Shown here: positions 53,806 through 63,520 of the stretch, piece by piece | Position numbering within the stretch: the stretch's first letter is position 1 | Layout: the number at the start of each line of letters is the position of its first letter | DNA from: Polaribacter pectinis | Lineage (GTDB): Bacteria; Bacteroidota; Bacteroidia; Flavobacteriales; Flavobacteriaceae | Direction of reading: 5' to 3' | Assembly (NCBI RefSeq): GCF_014352875.1 | Contig: NZ_CP060695.1 | Location: 651,501 to 715,500, forward strand | Length of the DNA stretch: 64,000 bases | Position numbers and translations under genes: made by a program | The notes under the pieces: model-generated | Told to the model about the DNA's origin: nothing | What the model saw: only the letters and a program-made list of their open reading frames with translations | Databases searched by the model: none

Positions 53806-55149
53806 TTATATTCCAGTATAATTAGCAGGTGTAATAGCCTTTAATTCTTCTTTAATTTCTTGTGAAACTTCTAAAGTATCAATAAAATTAGCAATCGATT
53901 TCTGATTGATTTTCTCATTCGTTCTCGTTAATCCTTTTAAAGCTTCATAAGGATTTGGATACGCTTCACGTCTTAAAATTGTCTGAATTGCCTCTGCAAC
54001 AACAGCCCAATTATTTTCTAAATCGTCTTCAAATTTTTGTTTGTTTAACAATAATTTATTCAAACCTTTTAAAGTTGAAGTAAAAGCAATAATTGTATGT
54101 CCAAAAGGTACACCAACATTACGTAAAACTGTACTATCAGTTAAATCTCTTTGTAAACGAGAAATTGGTAATTTAGCAGATAAATGCTCGAAAATTGCAT
54201 TTGCCAATCCTAAATTTCCTTCAGAATTTTCAAAATCAATCGGGTTTACTTTGTGTGGCATTGCAGAAGAACCAACTTCACCAGCCTTAATTTTTTGCTT
54301 AAAATAATCCATAGAAACATAGGTCCAGAAATCTCTGTCTAAATCAATGATGATTGTATTGATACGTTTTAAAGTATCGAACAACGCAGCCATATGATCG
54401 TAATGTTCTATTTGTGTTGTTGGAAAAGAATGTTGTAAACCTAATTTTTCTTGAACAAATTCGCTTCCAAATTCTTTCCAATCAATTGAAGGATAAGCAA
54501 CTTTATGCGCATTAAAATTACCAGTTGCACCACCAAATTTAGCAGCACTAGGTATGTCATTTAATAAATTGAATTGTTCTTTTAAACGAACTACAAAAAC
54601 TTCTATTTCTTTTCCTAAACGTGTTGGAGAAGCTGGTTGACCATGCGTTCTTGCCAACATAGAAATATCTTTCCATTCAATTACTAATTCTTGTAATTTT
54701 TCTAAAAGTTCAAAATAATGAGGCACATAAACATCATTCATTGCTTCTTTAATAGATAAAGGTACAGCAGTATTATTTATGTCTTGAGATGTTAAACCAA
54801 AGTGAATAAATTCTTTGTGTTTTTGTAAACCTAAAGCATCAAATTTTTCTTTGATAAAATACTCAACAGCTTTTACATCATGATTTGTAACTTTCTCAAT
54901 ATCTTTAATTTTCTGTGCGTCTTCAGCAGTAAAATCTGTATAAATTTTACGTAAATCTTCAAATAAATTATTGTCGAAATCTGCTAATTGAGGCAAAGGA
55001 ATTTCACATAGAGCAATAAAATACTCGATTTCTACGCGAACTCTGTATTTAATTAAAGCTTCTTCAGAAAAATAGTTTGCTAAATTTTCAATTTTACCTC
55101 TGTATCGTCCATCAATAGGAGAGATGGCATTAAGTTTTGTTAAGTTCAT
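53806..55149 (-). CDS. purB: Adenylosuccinate lyase
   Basis: 447 aa from the ATG at 55149. An in-frame TTG at 55173 lies beyond the -7 promoter element and is unlikely. SPIDGRYRGK at the start and GSSAMPHKVNPIDFEN, the superfamily signature, in the middle. It catalyses two steps in AMP and IMP synthesis. Confidence 0.95.
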   Translation of the reverse strand: MNLTKLNAISPIDGRYRGKIENLANYFSEEALIKYRVRVEIEYFIALCEIPLPQLADFDNNLFEDLRKIYTDFTAEDAQKIKDIEKVTNHDVKAVEYFIKEKFDALGLQKHKEFIHFGLTSQDINNTAVPLSIKEAMNDVYVPHYFELLEKLQELVIEWKDISMLARTHGQPASPTRLGKEIEVFVVRLKEQFNLLNDIPSAAKFGGATGNFNAHKVAYPSIDWKEFGSEFVQEKLGLQHSFPTTQIEHYDHMAALFDTLKRINTIIIDLDRDFWTYVSMDYFKQKIKAGEVGSSAMPHKVNPIDFENSEGNLGLANAIFEHLSAKLPISRLQRDLTDSTVLRNVGVPFGHTIIAFTSTLKGLNKLLLNKQKFEDDLENNWAVVAEAIQTILRREAYPNPYEALKGLTRTNEKINQKSIANFIDTLEVSQEIKEELKAITPANYTGI

Positions 55150-55170
55150 TTTTTGTTGTGTTGTAAGCAA

Positions 55171-55178
55171 CAAAAATA
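55171..55178 (-). promoter_or_regulatory. -7 promoter element TATTTTTG for purB
   Basis: On the minus strand TATTTTTG matches TAnnTTTG and lies 22 bp before the purB ATG. No -33 TTTG is seen. Confidence 0.4.
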
Positions 55179-55196
55179 AGGATTAAAACACATTTA

Positions 55197-55745
55197 TTAA
55201 TGCGATTTCTGGTGTTTTTCAATCATTTTTAAAATAAATTTTCCTCGTGCTTTGCAACCTTTGCTTTCATGTATAATTTTAGTTTCTATTAAGTGTTTTA
55301 ATTCAGGATGAATCCACTCTTTTTCTAAACCAAAAAAATATAAAGTATTCATTGTATATGCTCTTACAGCTATTTTTTGAGGGGTAATTAACCAATCGAA
55401 ACCAGTTTCTACAATTGTGTTAATATGTTTAATTGAGAGATTTTTTTTAACCCCATTTTCATTTTTTGAATAATATGCTGTAGCTAAATGTTCGCAAATT
55501 TTTGCACAAGGTCTAATTGCACTGTCGAATTTTAGGTTCTTAATTTTATTAGAAAATTCATCTAAATGTGGAAGTATCCAATTTAAATGATGATGTGTGC
55601 AAATCCATTCTAAAATCCAAGCTGCTTTTATAGAAACCTTATTATTAACATCAAAAGTTATGGTAACCAATTCTTTAAATAAATCTTTGTTTTCTAATAC
55701 AATATTTGCAACTCTTTCTCGGTTTTCCCTTTTAGGGTTCTCCAT
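55197..55745 (-). CDS. Hypothetical alpha-helical (HEAT-like) protein upstream of purB
   Basis: 182 aa from the ATG at 55745; a GTG at 55790 would add 15 residues. Pairs of helices such as VSIKAAWILEWICTHHHLNWILPHL and IAVRAYTMNTLYFFGL suggest HEAT-like repeats. It precedes purB on the same strand. It is a small protein of a family seen in flavobacteria; function unknown. Confidence 0.6.
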   Translation of the reverse strand: MENPKRENRERVANIVLENKDLFKELVTITFDVNNKVSIKAAWILEWICTHHHLNWILPHLDEFSNKIKNLKFDSAIRPCAKICEHLATAYYSKNENGVKKNLSIKHINTIVETGFDWLITPQKIAVRAYTMNTLYFFGLEKEWIHPELKHLIETKIIHESKGCKARGKFILKMIEKHQKSH

Positions 55746-55824
55746 ATTATTGAGTTGTTCTGTTACAAAAAGTAGATTTGTTTTTGGCACTATTAATGTA
55801 TATTTGTATTAAAATACTATTGAA

Positions 55825-56544
55825 ATGATAAATATAAAAAGACTGTTTTTTGTTTTAGCATTTTTCGCTTGTTTTTTTACTAGTGAAGATTCTAATGCAC
55901 AAAAAATCAATCAATTTGATAAAAATAAAAAAAGAACTGGTGTTTGGAAAAAGTATTATCCAAATAAAAGAATAAGATATTCTGGTAAATTTAAAAATGG
56001 AAAAGAAGTTGGTGTTTTTAAATTCTATGATATCACACAATCTGATCATCCTGTTATTATAAAAACTTTTTTTGAAGATTCAGATTCTTTATTTGTTCAA
56101 TTTTATACTTTAAGCGGTAAAATTGAAACAGAAGGCGTTTTAAATGGCAAAAAAAGAACAGGAAATTGGAAATATTTTTATCCAGATGGAACTTTACTGT
56201 CTGAAGAAAACTACAAAGATGGTAAGCTAGAAGGTGAGCAATTAATTTATTACCCAGATGGACAAGTAACAGAATTTGCTATTTACAAAGATGGCTTGTT
56301 AGATGGTGTTTGTAGTAAATATTCTAGTAAAGGAATTTTAATTGAAGAAATAACATACGAAAATGGTAAGCCAAATGGTTTAGCACAGTATTTTGAATTG
56401 AATGGAAATTTAAAAGAAACGGGCCATTATAAAAACGGAAAAAGAGTAGGAGAATGGGAGTATTATATGGATGGAGAAATTGCAAGTGATGAAGTTAAAA
56501 AAGAAAAGAAAAAATCTACTTATACTAAAAAGAAAGATAATTAG
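55825..56544 (+). CDS. Exported MORN-repeat protein (YwqK-like)
   Basis: 239 aa. Signal peptide about 1-25 (FACFFTSEDSNAQ). Then repeated GxxWKYYYPNGxL-like units: GVWKKYYPNKRIRYSGKFKNGKEVG, GNWKYFYPDGTLLSEENYKDGKLEG and others. YwqK is often called an antitoxin, but an exported MORN protein is not evidence for a toxin-antitoxin pair. The Lys-rich tail is at 225-239. Confidence 0.8.
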   Translation: MINIKRLFFVLAFFACFFTSEDSNAQKINQFDKNKKRTGVWKKYYPNKRIRYSGKFKNGKEVGVFKFYDITQSDHPVIIKTFFEDSDSLFVQFYTLSGKIETEGVLNGKKRTGNWKYFYPDGTLLSEENYKDGKLEGEQLIYYPDGQVTEFAIYKDGLLDGVCSKYSSKGILIEEITYENGKPNGLAQYFELNGNLKETGHYKNGKRVGEWEYYMDGEIASDEVKKEKKKSTYTKKKDN

Positions 56545-56649
56545 TCCTTTCGATTTTAAAGTTTTCTTTATTTAAAAGCATTATTTTCAACATAACTCAA
56601 ATCAATAACAACATCAATTCTTTCAATTAGTAAAACCATTTCTAATTTG

Positions 56650-56657
56650 TAACTTTG
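56650..56657 (+). promoter_or_regulatory. -7 promoter element TAACTTTG for mnmA
   Basis: Exact TAnnTTTG match, 18 bp before the mnmA ATG. No exact -33 TTTG; the nearest is TTTC at 56622-56625. Confidence 0.5.
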
Positions 56658-56675
56658 CATCCTCAAAAATAAATA

Positions 56676-57863
56676 ATGAAAAGAGTAGTTGTTGGTCTTT
56701 CTGGTGGAGTAGATTCTAGTGTTACAGCACATTTATTAAAGGAACAAGGTTATGAAGTTATTGGGCTTTTTATGAAAAATTGGCACGATGATTCTGTAAC
56801 TATTTCTAATGAATGTCCTTGGTTAGAAGATAGTAATGATGCTATGATTGTTGCCGAAAAACTAGGAATTCCTTTTCAAGTAGTAGATTTAAGTGAGCAA
56901 TATAAAGACAGAATTGTAGATTATATGTTTGCTGAATACGAAAAAGGAAGAACTCCAAATCCAGATATTCTTTGCAACCGAGAAATTAAGTTTGATGTTT
57001 TTATGGACATCGCTTTAAAATTAGGTGCAGATTATGTTGCAACGGGTCATTATTGCAGAAAAGGAGAAGAAATTATAGATGGCAAGCCAGTTTATAAATT
57101 ATTAGCAGGTAAAGATGGTAATAAAGATCAATCTTATTTCTTATGTCAACTTTCTCAACAACAATTAGCAAAAGCATTATTTCCAATTGGTGAATTATTA
57201 AAGCCAGAAGTGAGAGAAATAGCAAAAAAAGCTGATTTAATTACTGCAGAAAAGAAAGATTCTCAAGGTTTGTGTTTTATTGGTAAAGTTCGTTTACCAG
57301 AGTTTTTACAACAAAAATTACAGCCAAAAGAAGGAGTCATTGTAACAATTCCTGCAGATTTTTCTGATTATACAAAACCGGCTCCAAAGTTTGAAAATAA
57401 AGAAGTAGAACTTAAATATTTTTCAACAAAATTTTCCTACAATAAAGAGGATGGAAAAGTTGTTGGGAAGCATCAAGGTGCACATTATTTTACTAAAGGT
57501 CAACGTAAAGGACTTAATGTTGGTGGAACAAAAGAAGCATTATATGTCATTGAAACTGATGTTGTAGAAAATGTAATTTACACTGGTGAAGGTAAAAATC
57601 ATACAGGTTTGTATAGAAATGTATTGTTTGTTTCTAACGAAGAAATCCATTGGATTCGAGAAGATTTAGCTTTAGAAAACGGAGAAACCATGCAAGTTGA
57701 AGCCAGAATTAGATATAGACAAGTTTTAGAAAAAGCTACTTTACACAAAGTTGAAAGTGGTTTGTATGTAGAGTTTGAAAACAAACAATCTGCCATACAA
57801 GAAGGTCAGTTTGTAGCTTGGTACCTAAATGATGAATTGCTAGGTTCTGGTGTAATATCTTAA
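56676..57863 (+). CDS. mnmA: tRNA-specific 2-thiouridylase MnmA
   Basis: 395 aa. PP-loop [10 protein letters not shown] (7-16). Catalytic Cys100 ([10 protein letters not shown]) and Cys200 (GLCFIGKV). It makes the 2-thio group of U34 in certain tRNAs. It is a single gene. Confidence 0.96.
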   Translation: MKRVVVGLSGGVDSSVTAHLLKEQGYEVIGLFMKNWHDDSVTISNECPWLEDSNDAMIVAEKLGIPFQVVDLSEQYKDRIVDYMFAEYEKGRTPNPDILCNREIKFDVFMDIALKLGADYVATGHYCRKGEEIIDGKPVYKLLAGKDGNKDQSYFLCQLSQQQLAKALFPIGELLKPEVREIAKKADLITAEKKDSQGLCFIGKVRLPEFLQQKLQPKEGVIVTIPADFSDYTKPAPKFENKEVELKYFSTKFSYNKEDGKVVGKHQGAHYFTKGQRKGLNVGGTKEALYVIETDVVENVIYTGEGKNHTGLYRNVLFVSNEEIHWIREDLALENGETMQVEARIRYRQVLEKATLHKVESGLYVEFENKQSAIQEGQFVAWYLNDELLGSGVIS

Positions 57864-57916
57864 AAAGCTTTTTTTAAGGATTATAAATTCATATTTTTAT
57901 ACTTTAAAGTAGAAAT

Positions 57917-59596
57917 ATGAAAAAAATACTATTCCTTTTTTCTTTTTTAATTTTTTCACCTCTTTTTTCTCAACAAGAAGAAGCATGGTTATTTTTAAAA
58001 GATAAACCAAACAAAGACTCTTTTTTAGAAAATCCATTAACAATGCTTACTCAAAGAGCATTAGATAGAAGAGAAATACAAAATATTGCTTTAGATTCTT
58101 TAGATGTTCCTGTTGATGAAAATTATTATAATCAATTAAAAAATGAATCTACAATTACTGTTTTAGCAAAATCTAAATGGCTAAATGCTGTGCATGTAAT
58201 TGCTACAGAAAGCCAGATTAATGATTTAATTACAAACTATACTTTTATAGATCATATAGAATTTGCAAATAAATCTTTAAACAGAAGCGGAAAAAAACAG
58301 CAAAAAACTATTACTCCAAATCATCATCAAAAATTTAACGAAATAGAAACTACTTTTGTTTACGGAGATTCAGAAAATCAGATTAAAATGTTAAAAGGAG
58401 AGTTTCTTCATGAGCAAGGTTTAACTGGTGGAAATCAACATATAGCAGTTATAGATGCAGGTTTTCCTAATGTAAATACGTTAGCTGCATTTAAAAGGTT
58501 AAGGGATAATAATCAAATTTTAGGAGGATATGATTTTGTAGAAAGAAAAGCTGAATTTTATACAGGACATAATCACGGAACAAATGTTCTGTCTACTATT
58601 GGAGGTTATTTAGAAGATGAATTTGTAGGGTCTGCACCAGATGCTTTTTTTTATTTATTTAGAACAGAAGATGCTTCTAGAGAAGTTCCTTTAGAAGAAA
58701 GTTTATGGGTAGAAGCTGCTGAAAGAGCAGATAGTTTAGGAGTAGATGTTATTAATACTTCTTTAGGCTACACTACTTTTGATGAAGCAAAATACAATTA
58801 TTCTTATGCAGATATGGATGGTAAAACGACTTTTATTTCGAGAGGAGCAGAAATAGGAAGTTCTAGAGGAATGTTATTAGTTGTTTCTGCAGGAAATGAA
58901 GGGAATAAAGATTGGAAATACATTTCTGCACCTGCAGATGCTACTTCAGTTATTACTGTTGGGGCAGTAGATGCATCAGGAAATATTGCCGGATTTAGTT
59001 CTTATGGACCAAGTTCAGATGGAAGAATAAAACCGGAGATTTTGGCACAAGGTCAAAACCCAGCATTAATAAATCATACTACAGGTGAGGTAGTTACTAC
59101 ATCTAGTGGAACTTCATTTTCAGGACCAATTATAGCTGGTCTTATTGCTTGTTTAAATCAACAATTACCTGCGTTTATAAAATCTTCTGGCAAGAAATCT
59201 TCTGATACTAATTATCACACAAATTTAAAAAGAGGTGTTTACGAATCTGCAGATAAATATAGCAATCCTTTAGAACAACATGGTTATGGAATTCCTAATT
59301 TTGAAGTAGCACAACAAATATATTTTTCTTTGTATCCAGCTTCAGTAAATGATAATTTACTTTCAGATTTTAGTATTTATCCAAATCCAGTAAATAACTC
59401 ATTTATAATAGATTCGAAAAATTTAAATATTGAAGAATTCAATATTCAGATATATACTATTTTAGGAAAGAAAGTTGTTGAAAAATCAAAAATATTTACA
59501 AATACAATTGATGTATCCTATTTAGAAAGTGGCATTTATTTGTTGAAAATCCAAAAAGGAAATCAACATAAAACCCTAAAGTTGATTAAGAATTAA
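57917..59596 (+). CDS. S8-family subtilisin-like serine protease with T9SS sorting domain
   Basis: 559 aa. Signal peptide about 1-18. Triad D180 (AVIDAGF), H220 (HNHGT), S400 (SSGTSFSGP). C-terminal type IX secretion domain about 485-559, with FSIYPNPVNNSF and ESGIYLLKI. It is secreted or surface-attached. It overlaps the next gene by one base. Confidence 0.93.
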   Translation: MKKILFLFSFLIFSPLFSQQEEAWLFLKDKPNKDSFLENPLTMLTQRALDRREIQNIALDSLDVPVDENYYNQLKNESTITVLAKSKWLNAVHVIATESQINDLITNYTFIDHIEFANKSLNRSGKKQQKTITPNHHQKFNEIETTFVYGDSENQIKMLKGEFLHEQGLTGGNQHIAVIDAGFPNVNTLAAFKRLRDNNQILGGYDFVERKAEFYTGHNHGTNVLSTIGGYLEDEFVGSAPDAFFYLFRTEDASREVPLEESLWVEAAERADSLGVDVINTSLGYTTFDEAKYNYSYADMDGKTTFISRGAEIGSSRGMLLVVSAGNEGNKDWKYISAPADATSVITVGAVDASGNIAGFSSYGPSSDGRIKPEILAQGQNPALINHTTGEVVTTSSGTSFSGPIIAGLIACLNQQLPAFIKSSGKKSSDTNYHTNLKRGVYESADKYSNPLEQHGYGIPNFEVAQQIYFSLYPASVNDNLLSDFSIYPNPVNNSFIIDSKNLNIEEFNIQIYTILGKKVVEKSKIFTNTIDVSYLESGIYLLKIQKGNQHKTLKLIKN

Positions 59597-60537
59597 TGGA
59601 AAATAAAATCACAAAACTTTTCAAAATAAAATATCCAATTATCCAAGGAGGAATGATTTGGGTTTCTGGTTATAAATTAGCTTCAGCAGTTTCTAATGCT
59701 GGTGGTTTAGGTTTAATTGGTGCAGGATCTATGTATCCTGAAGTTTTAAGAGAACATATTCAGAAATGCAAAAAAGCTACAGATAAACCTTTTGGTGTAA
59801 ATGTGCCAATGTTATATCCAGATATAGAAAAAATTATGGATATTATTGTTGAAGAAGGAGTGAAGATTGTTTTTACTTCTGCAGGTAACCCAAAAACTTG
59901 GACTTCTTTTTTAAAAGAGAAAGGAATTACAGTTGTACATGTTGTGAGTTCTGTAAAATTTGCATTAAAAGCAGAATTAGCAAGTGTAGATGCTGTGGTT
60001 TGTGAAGGTTTTGAAGCTGGTGGACATAATGGAAGAGAAGAAACTACTACGTTTACTTTAATTCCAATGGTTAAAGAACAGGTAAAAATCCCTGTAATTG
60101 CTGCTGGAGGAATTGGTTCTGGTAGAGGAATGTTAGCTGCTATGATTTTAGGAGCAGATGCTGTACAAATTGGAAGTAGGTTTGCTGCTACTGAAGAATC
60201 TTCTGCTCATATAAATTTTAAAAATACAATTATTGATGTTAAGGATGGAGATACACAAGTCACTTTGAAAGAGTTAGCTCCTGTGCGTTTGGTTAAAAAT
60301 AAATTCTTTAATGAGGTGCAAGAGTTGTATAAACAAAATCCATCAATAGAAGATATTAGAGATTTGTTAGGAAGGGCAAGAGCAAAAAAAGGAATGTTTG
60401 AAGGTGATTTAGATAATGGCGAGTTAGAAATTGGTCAAATAGCAGGATTAATACATGAAATAAAACCTGCAAAGGAAGTTTTAAACAGTATTATTAAAGA
60501 ATTTAATGAAGTTAAGTCTATAGTCTGTAGTATCTAA
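59596..60537 (+). CDS. Nitronate monooxygenase/FabK-like flavoprotein
   Basis: 313 aa. KYPIIQGGMIWVSG at the start, VCEGFEAGGHNGRE, and VIAAGGIGSGRGMLAAMILGADAVQIGSRFAATEES, which match the 2-nitropropane dioxygenase/FabK family. It uses FMN. The exact substrate is uncertain. Its start overlaps the subtilase stop (TAATG). Confidence 0.85.
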   Translation: MENKITKLFKIKYPIIQGGMIWVSGYKLASAVSNAGGLGLIGAGSMYPEVLREHIQKCKKATDKPFGVNVPMLYPDIEKIMDIIVEEGVKIVFTSAGNPKTWTSFLKEKGITVVHVVSSVKFALKAELASVDAVVCEGFEAGGHNGREETTTFTLIPMVKEQVKIPVIAAGGIGSGRGMLAAMILGADAVQIGSRFAATEESSAHINFKNTIIDVKDGDTQVTLKELAPVRLVKNKFFNEVQELYKQNPSIEDIRDLLGRARAKKGMFEGDLDNGELEIGQIAGLIHEIKPAKEVLNSIIKEFNEVKSIVCSI

Positions 60538-60566
60538 AGGCGATTAAGAAAATAATTGTTAATTTT

Positions 60567-60599
60567 TTTGTTTTATTAATTTATTTGGCATTATCTTTG
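60567..60599 (+). promoter_or_regulatory. Consensus Bacteroidetes promoter of the cold-shock gene
   Basis: TTTG (60567-60570), 21-bp spacer, TATCTTTG (60592-60599). Both elements match the Bacteroidetes sigma-A consensus. The expected leader is about 50 nt, which is typical of cold-shock genes. Confidence 0.75.
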
Positions 60600-60654
60600 C
60601 AATTCAATAAACGTTGTTAGTAATTAAACAAACAACATATTTAATTTTATTATA

Positions 60655-60846
60655 ATGAATAAAGGTACCGTAAAATTTTTCAATGAATCTAAAGGATTCG
60701 GATTCATCACTGAAGAAGGAACAAACAAAGAACATTTTGTACATGTGTCAGGATTAGTTGACGAAATTCGTGAAAACGATGAAGTTGAATTCGACTTACA
60801 AGATGGAAGAAAAGGATTAAACGCAGTAAACGTAAGAGTTATATAA
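60655..60846 (+). CDS. Cold-shock domain protein
   Basis: 63 aa, one CSD with RNP1 KGFGFI (residues 13-18) and RNP2 HFVHV (27-31). It binds single-stranded RNA and DNA, as an RNA chaperone. It has its own promoter and terminator. Confidence 0.95.
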   Translation: MNKGTVKFFNESKGFGFITEEGTNKEHFVHVSGLVDEIRENDEVEFDLQDGRKGLNAVNVRVI

Positions 60847-60874
60847 TTATATATTACTAGTTAATTTTTTATCT

Positions 60875-60906
60875 AAAAGCCTATCATAATTGATAGGCTT
60901 TTTTTA
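60875..60906 (+). terminator. Rho-independent terminator after the cold-shock gene
   Basis: Stem AAAAGCCTATCA with TGATAGGCTTTT, TAAT loop, then a long T-run. Confidence 0.88.
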
Positions 60907-60931
60907 TTTTCGATTTTATATATAATTAATT

Positions 60932-61129
60932 ATGATTGACGGCAGACAAAGAAAAAATGTAAAGGTTGGTTTATTTGTAGAAATTATTCAAAAACCACAT
61001 CAAAGAACTGGAGAATTAACAGAAGGTGTAATTGCTAAAATTCTAACTAAATCTACAAATCATCCATATGGAATAAAAGTACAGTTAGAATCTGGTATTG
61101 TAGGTAGAATAAAAAATATAATTGAATAG
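60932..61129 (+). CDS. YwbE-family small protein
   Basis: 65 aa. It has the YwbE pattern GxxVxIIQKPHQRTGELTEGVI and GIKVQLESGIVGRIKNI. The function of the family is unknown. Confidence 0.85.
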   Translation: MIDGRQRKNVKVGLFVEIIQKPHQRTGELTEGVIAKILTKSTNHPYGIKVQLESGIVGRIKNIIE

Positions 61130-61141
61130 TTGTTAATTTAA

Positions 61142-62044
61142 CTATTTAATTGGAATCTTAATTTCGTATTCTTTTCTGCTCTTGTTATTAAGTTTGTTTT
61201 CTCTTAACCAAGCATTGTGTAGTTTTAGTTCTTTGTAAGTAATGCCAAATTTTTTCGCAAATAAAGCAATGTTTGTAATAACAGTATCTACTTTAACAGT
61301 TTTAGTTTCAGGTAATGTGTATAAATCAGATTCATCAAAAACAAAACCATATTTTTTAGGATTAGATATTACTTCTTTTAAAGCAATAATTCTAAAAACA
61401 TACCTTTCTGTTTCATCTGGTAAAAGAGCGTCATAATAACTATCTACTTGTTGGGTTTCTAAACGTTTAGAAACACCATAATTTCCAGCATTATATGCAG
61501 CAGCTGCTAATGTCCAAGAGCCCAAACGTTCTCTAGATTTCTTTAAATACTCTGCAGCAACCATTGTAGACTTTTCTATATTATAACGTTCATCTACATT
61601 ACTATTTATTTCTAATCCGTATTCTTTACCAGTAGCTTTCATAAAATGCCACATTCCTGCAGCCCCAGCTGAAGAAGTTTCATCTATAAAAGCACTTTCT
61701 GCCAATGCTAAAAATTTAAAATCGTCTGGTAAACCATATTTTTCTAATAATGGTTCTAAAATAGGAAAATATTTGTTGGCTCTTTTTATAAGTAATAAAC
61801 CATTAGATTGCCAATATGTATTTACTAATAATTCTCTATCCATTCTTTCTCTAATATCAGGAATTTCAATAGGAACTCTTTCTCCAGCAAGATTTAAGTT
61901 TGTAGGAAGTTTTATGGCTTTTATATTATAAGTCTTATGGGTACTTGGTTTTGGATCAGATTCAGATTTGTCTATTGCATTAATAAACGTAACTGTAATA
62001 ACTGTAATACTTAAAAGCGATAATATTCTTAATGATTTTTTCAT
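61142..62044 (-). CDS. Lytic transglycosylase (SLT domain) with C-terminal LysM-like segment
   Basis: 300 aa. N-terminal hydrophobic signal or anchor (8-24). Catalytic Glu116 in LALAESAF, followed by AAGMWHFM and AAYNAGNYG, the SLT signature. Residues 255-300 (IALFAKKFGITYKELKLHN, YEIKIP) resemble LysM. It cleaves peptidoglycan. Convergent with the YwbE gene. Confidence 0.88.
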   Translation of the reverse strand: MKKSLRILSLLSITVITVTFINAIDKSESDPKPSTHKTYNIKAIKLPTNLNLAGERVPIEIPDIRERMDRELLVNTYWQSNGLLLIKRANKYFPILEPLLEKYGLPDDFKFLALAESAFIDETSSAGAAGMWHFMKATGKEYGLEINSNVDERYNIEKSTMVAAEYLKKSRERLGSWTLAAAAYNAGNYGVSKRLETQQVDSYYDALLPDETERYVFRIIALKEVISNPKKYGFVFDESDLYTLPETKTVKVDTVITNIALFAKKFGITYKELKLHNAWLRENKLNNKSRKEYEIKIPIK

Positions 62045-62088
62045 AGATTTTTCAATTTACATCCTAAAAATAAGGAAATGACTTGGTT

Positions 62089-62748
62089 TTAAAAAGTTAA
62101 ACTTTCGTCAATAATTTTAGATATTTTTTTTGCTTTTGTAAGAATCATTACATGAGTTCCTCCTTTAATTTCAATAGCATCTTTTATATGTTTTATTGGA
62201 AAAACATGATCTTTTGTACCATGAATGTGTACTAAATTTTCTTTAGGTTTATCTTGTTTCCAATTTAAAACACTACTAATAGACCAATTTAAGTATGTTT
62301 TTCCTCTAACGGATAAATATTTTTTATAGATTTTTGCTCTTTTCTTTAAAGATTTACCTAGAAAATACTTTGCATAATCTTCAAAATTAGTAACAATATT
62401 TGTTGGAAAAAACTTGTAGGCTTTTGTGAACTTTGCCATTTTAAATCTTTTCGGTAATTCATCTGAAGTTTTAACACTAGAAATAATAATTACTTTTTTT
62501 GCATCTATAAAATTACTAATTTCTTGTACCATAATTCCACCAAAAGAAACACCTACTAAAACAGGATTTTCCTCTTTAATTTCATCAGACATTCTCATGG
62601 CGTAATTAGAAATACTCTCTTCTAAAGCTAGAGGTTTTATCCATTTTAAATAATGAAATGTATATTTTTCTGGAGATAGTTCTAGGTGTTCAAAAATTTC
62701 TGGACCAGCAGCTAAACCAGGAACAAAATAAATAGGGATTTTTGTCAT
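62089..62748 (-). CDS. Alpha/beta hydrolase
   Basis: 219 aa. Nucleophile elbow GVSFGG with Ser68, acid in HGTKDHVFP, and catalytic His in GGTHVMI. YFVPGLAAGPEIF holds the oxyanion region. The substrate is unknown. Its start overlaps the stop of the DUF6438 gene (ATGA-type overlap). Confidence 0.85.
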   Translation of the reverse strand: MTKIPIYFVPGLAAGPEIFEHLELSPEKYTFHYLKWIKPLALEESISNYAMRMSDEIKEENPVLVGVSFGGIMVQEISNFIDAKKVIIISSVKTSDELPKRFKMAKFTKAYKFFPTNIVTNFEDYAKYFLGKSLKKRAKIYKKYLSVRGKTYLNWSISSVLNWKQDKPKENLVHIHGTKDHVFPIKHIKDAIEIKGGTHVMILTKAKKISKIIDESLTF

Positions 62749-63503
62749 TATTCAATCAGTTTTTTTTCTAATAAAATTTCATCTAAAGATTCGTAAGCCA
62801 TTGCTAATTCATCTGGCACATTTTTCCACAATTTAATTTCAATTTCTTTATTATTATGTGTAATAAATGTACTTGGGAAATCTGCAATAGATTTGTCTAT
62901 AAAAGTATCAAAATAAGTGCCAAAAGAGGTTTTTAAGAAACTCTCTTTAACTTTTTTCAATTGCTTTTCTGTAAGTGTAAACTCTGTAATTCCTTTGGTT
63001 GGAACATTTTCAATTCCGTTAAATATAACTTTTCCATTTTTAAAGAAGATTACATCAAAAACAGGGCAATCTCCAGAACAGTGTGTTTTTCTAACTTTTA
63101 CAAAAGTGTTTTCTGCAATGTCTTTTATTTTTTCTACGGCTTCTTCAGAATTTATTTCTACGGATGAAAAAACATTTGAAGTCAATAACCTTTCTATCCA
63201 AAAATCTTTTTTTTCAATTGGAACTTTTATTGAAGCAACTTTTAGGTTTTTATTATCAATAATTAAATCTTCCCAAACTAAACTACTATTTTCTATTAAC
63301 GCTTTTGCGTTGGTAACATTTTTCGGGTTTTTTAGAACGATTAAAAGGTTTTCTTGAGTTTTAAGAACAGGTTCTTTCTTCATATCATCTATAACAGTAT
63401 TATCTTCTATAATTGTCTTTTTTGGGGTAGTGGTTTCAACTTTGCTTTTTGGTTGATCACAACTTAAGGCTAATACAAAAAAAAGGAATAAGAAATATTT
63501 CAT
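62748..63503 (-). CDS. DUF6438-type predicted lipoprotein
   Basis: 251 aa. Lipobox ALSC at Cys15. The C-terminal region (about 131-230) has VRKTHCSGDCPVFDVIFFKNGKVIFNG, the DUF6438 pattern with a conserved CxxxC. Function unknown. Cotranscribed with the alpha/beta hydrolase. Confidence 0.75.
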   Translation of the reverse strand: MKYFLFLFFVLALSCDQPKSKVETTTPKKTIIEDNTVIDDMKKEPVLKTQENLLIVLKNPKNVTNAKALIENSSLVWEDLIIDNKNLKVASIKVPIEKKDFWIERLLTSNVFSSVEINSEEAVEKIKDIAENTFVKVRKTHCSGDCPVFDVIFFKNGKVIFNGIENVPTKGITEFTLTEKQLKKVKESFLKTSFGTYFDTFIDKSIADFPSTFITHNNKEIEIKLWKNVPDELAMAYESLDEILLEKKLIE

Positions 63504-63520
63504 AATATTTTTTTTAGTTC

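Noticed and set aside
55825..56544. Antitoxin role for the YwqK-like protein
   Set aside because: It has a signal peptide and MORN-like repeats and no toxin gene next to it; the family name alone is not evidence.
61126..61146. Bidirectional terminator AATAGTT...AACTATT between YwbE and the transglycosylase
   Set aside because: The stem is only seven weak AT pairs over two stop codons, with no T-run.
62917..63357. Rightward reading frame of 146 codons opposite the DUF6438 gene
   Set aside because: It has no domain and sits wholly within a lipoprotein gene with a clear family motif.
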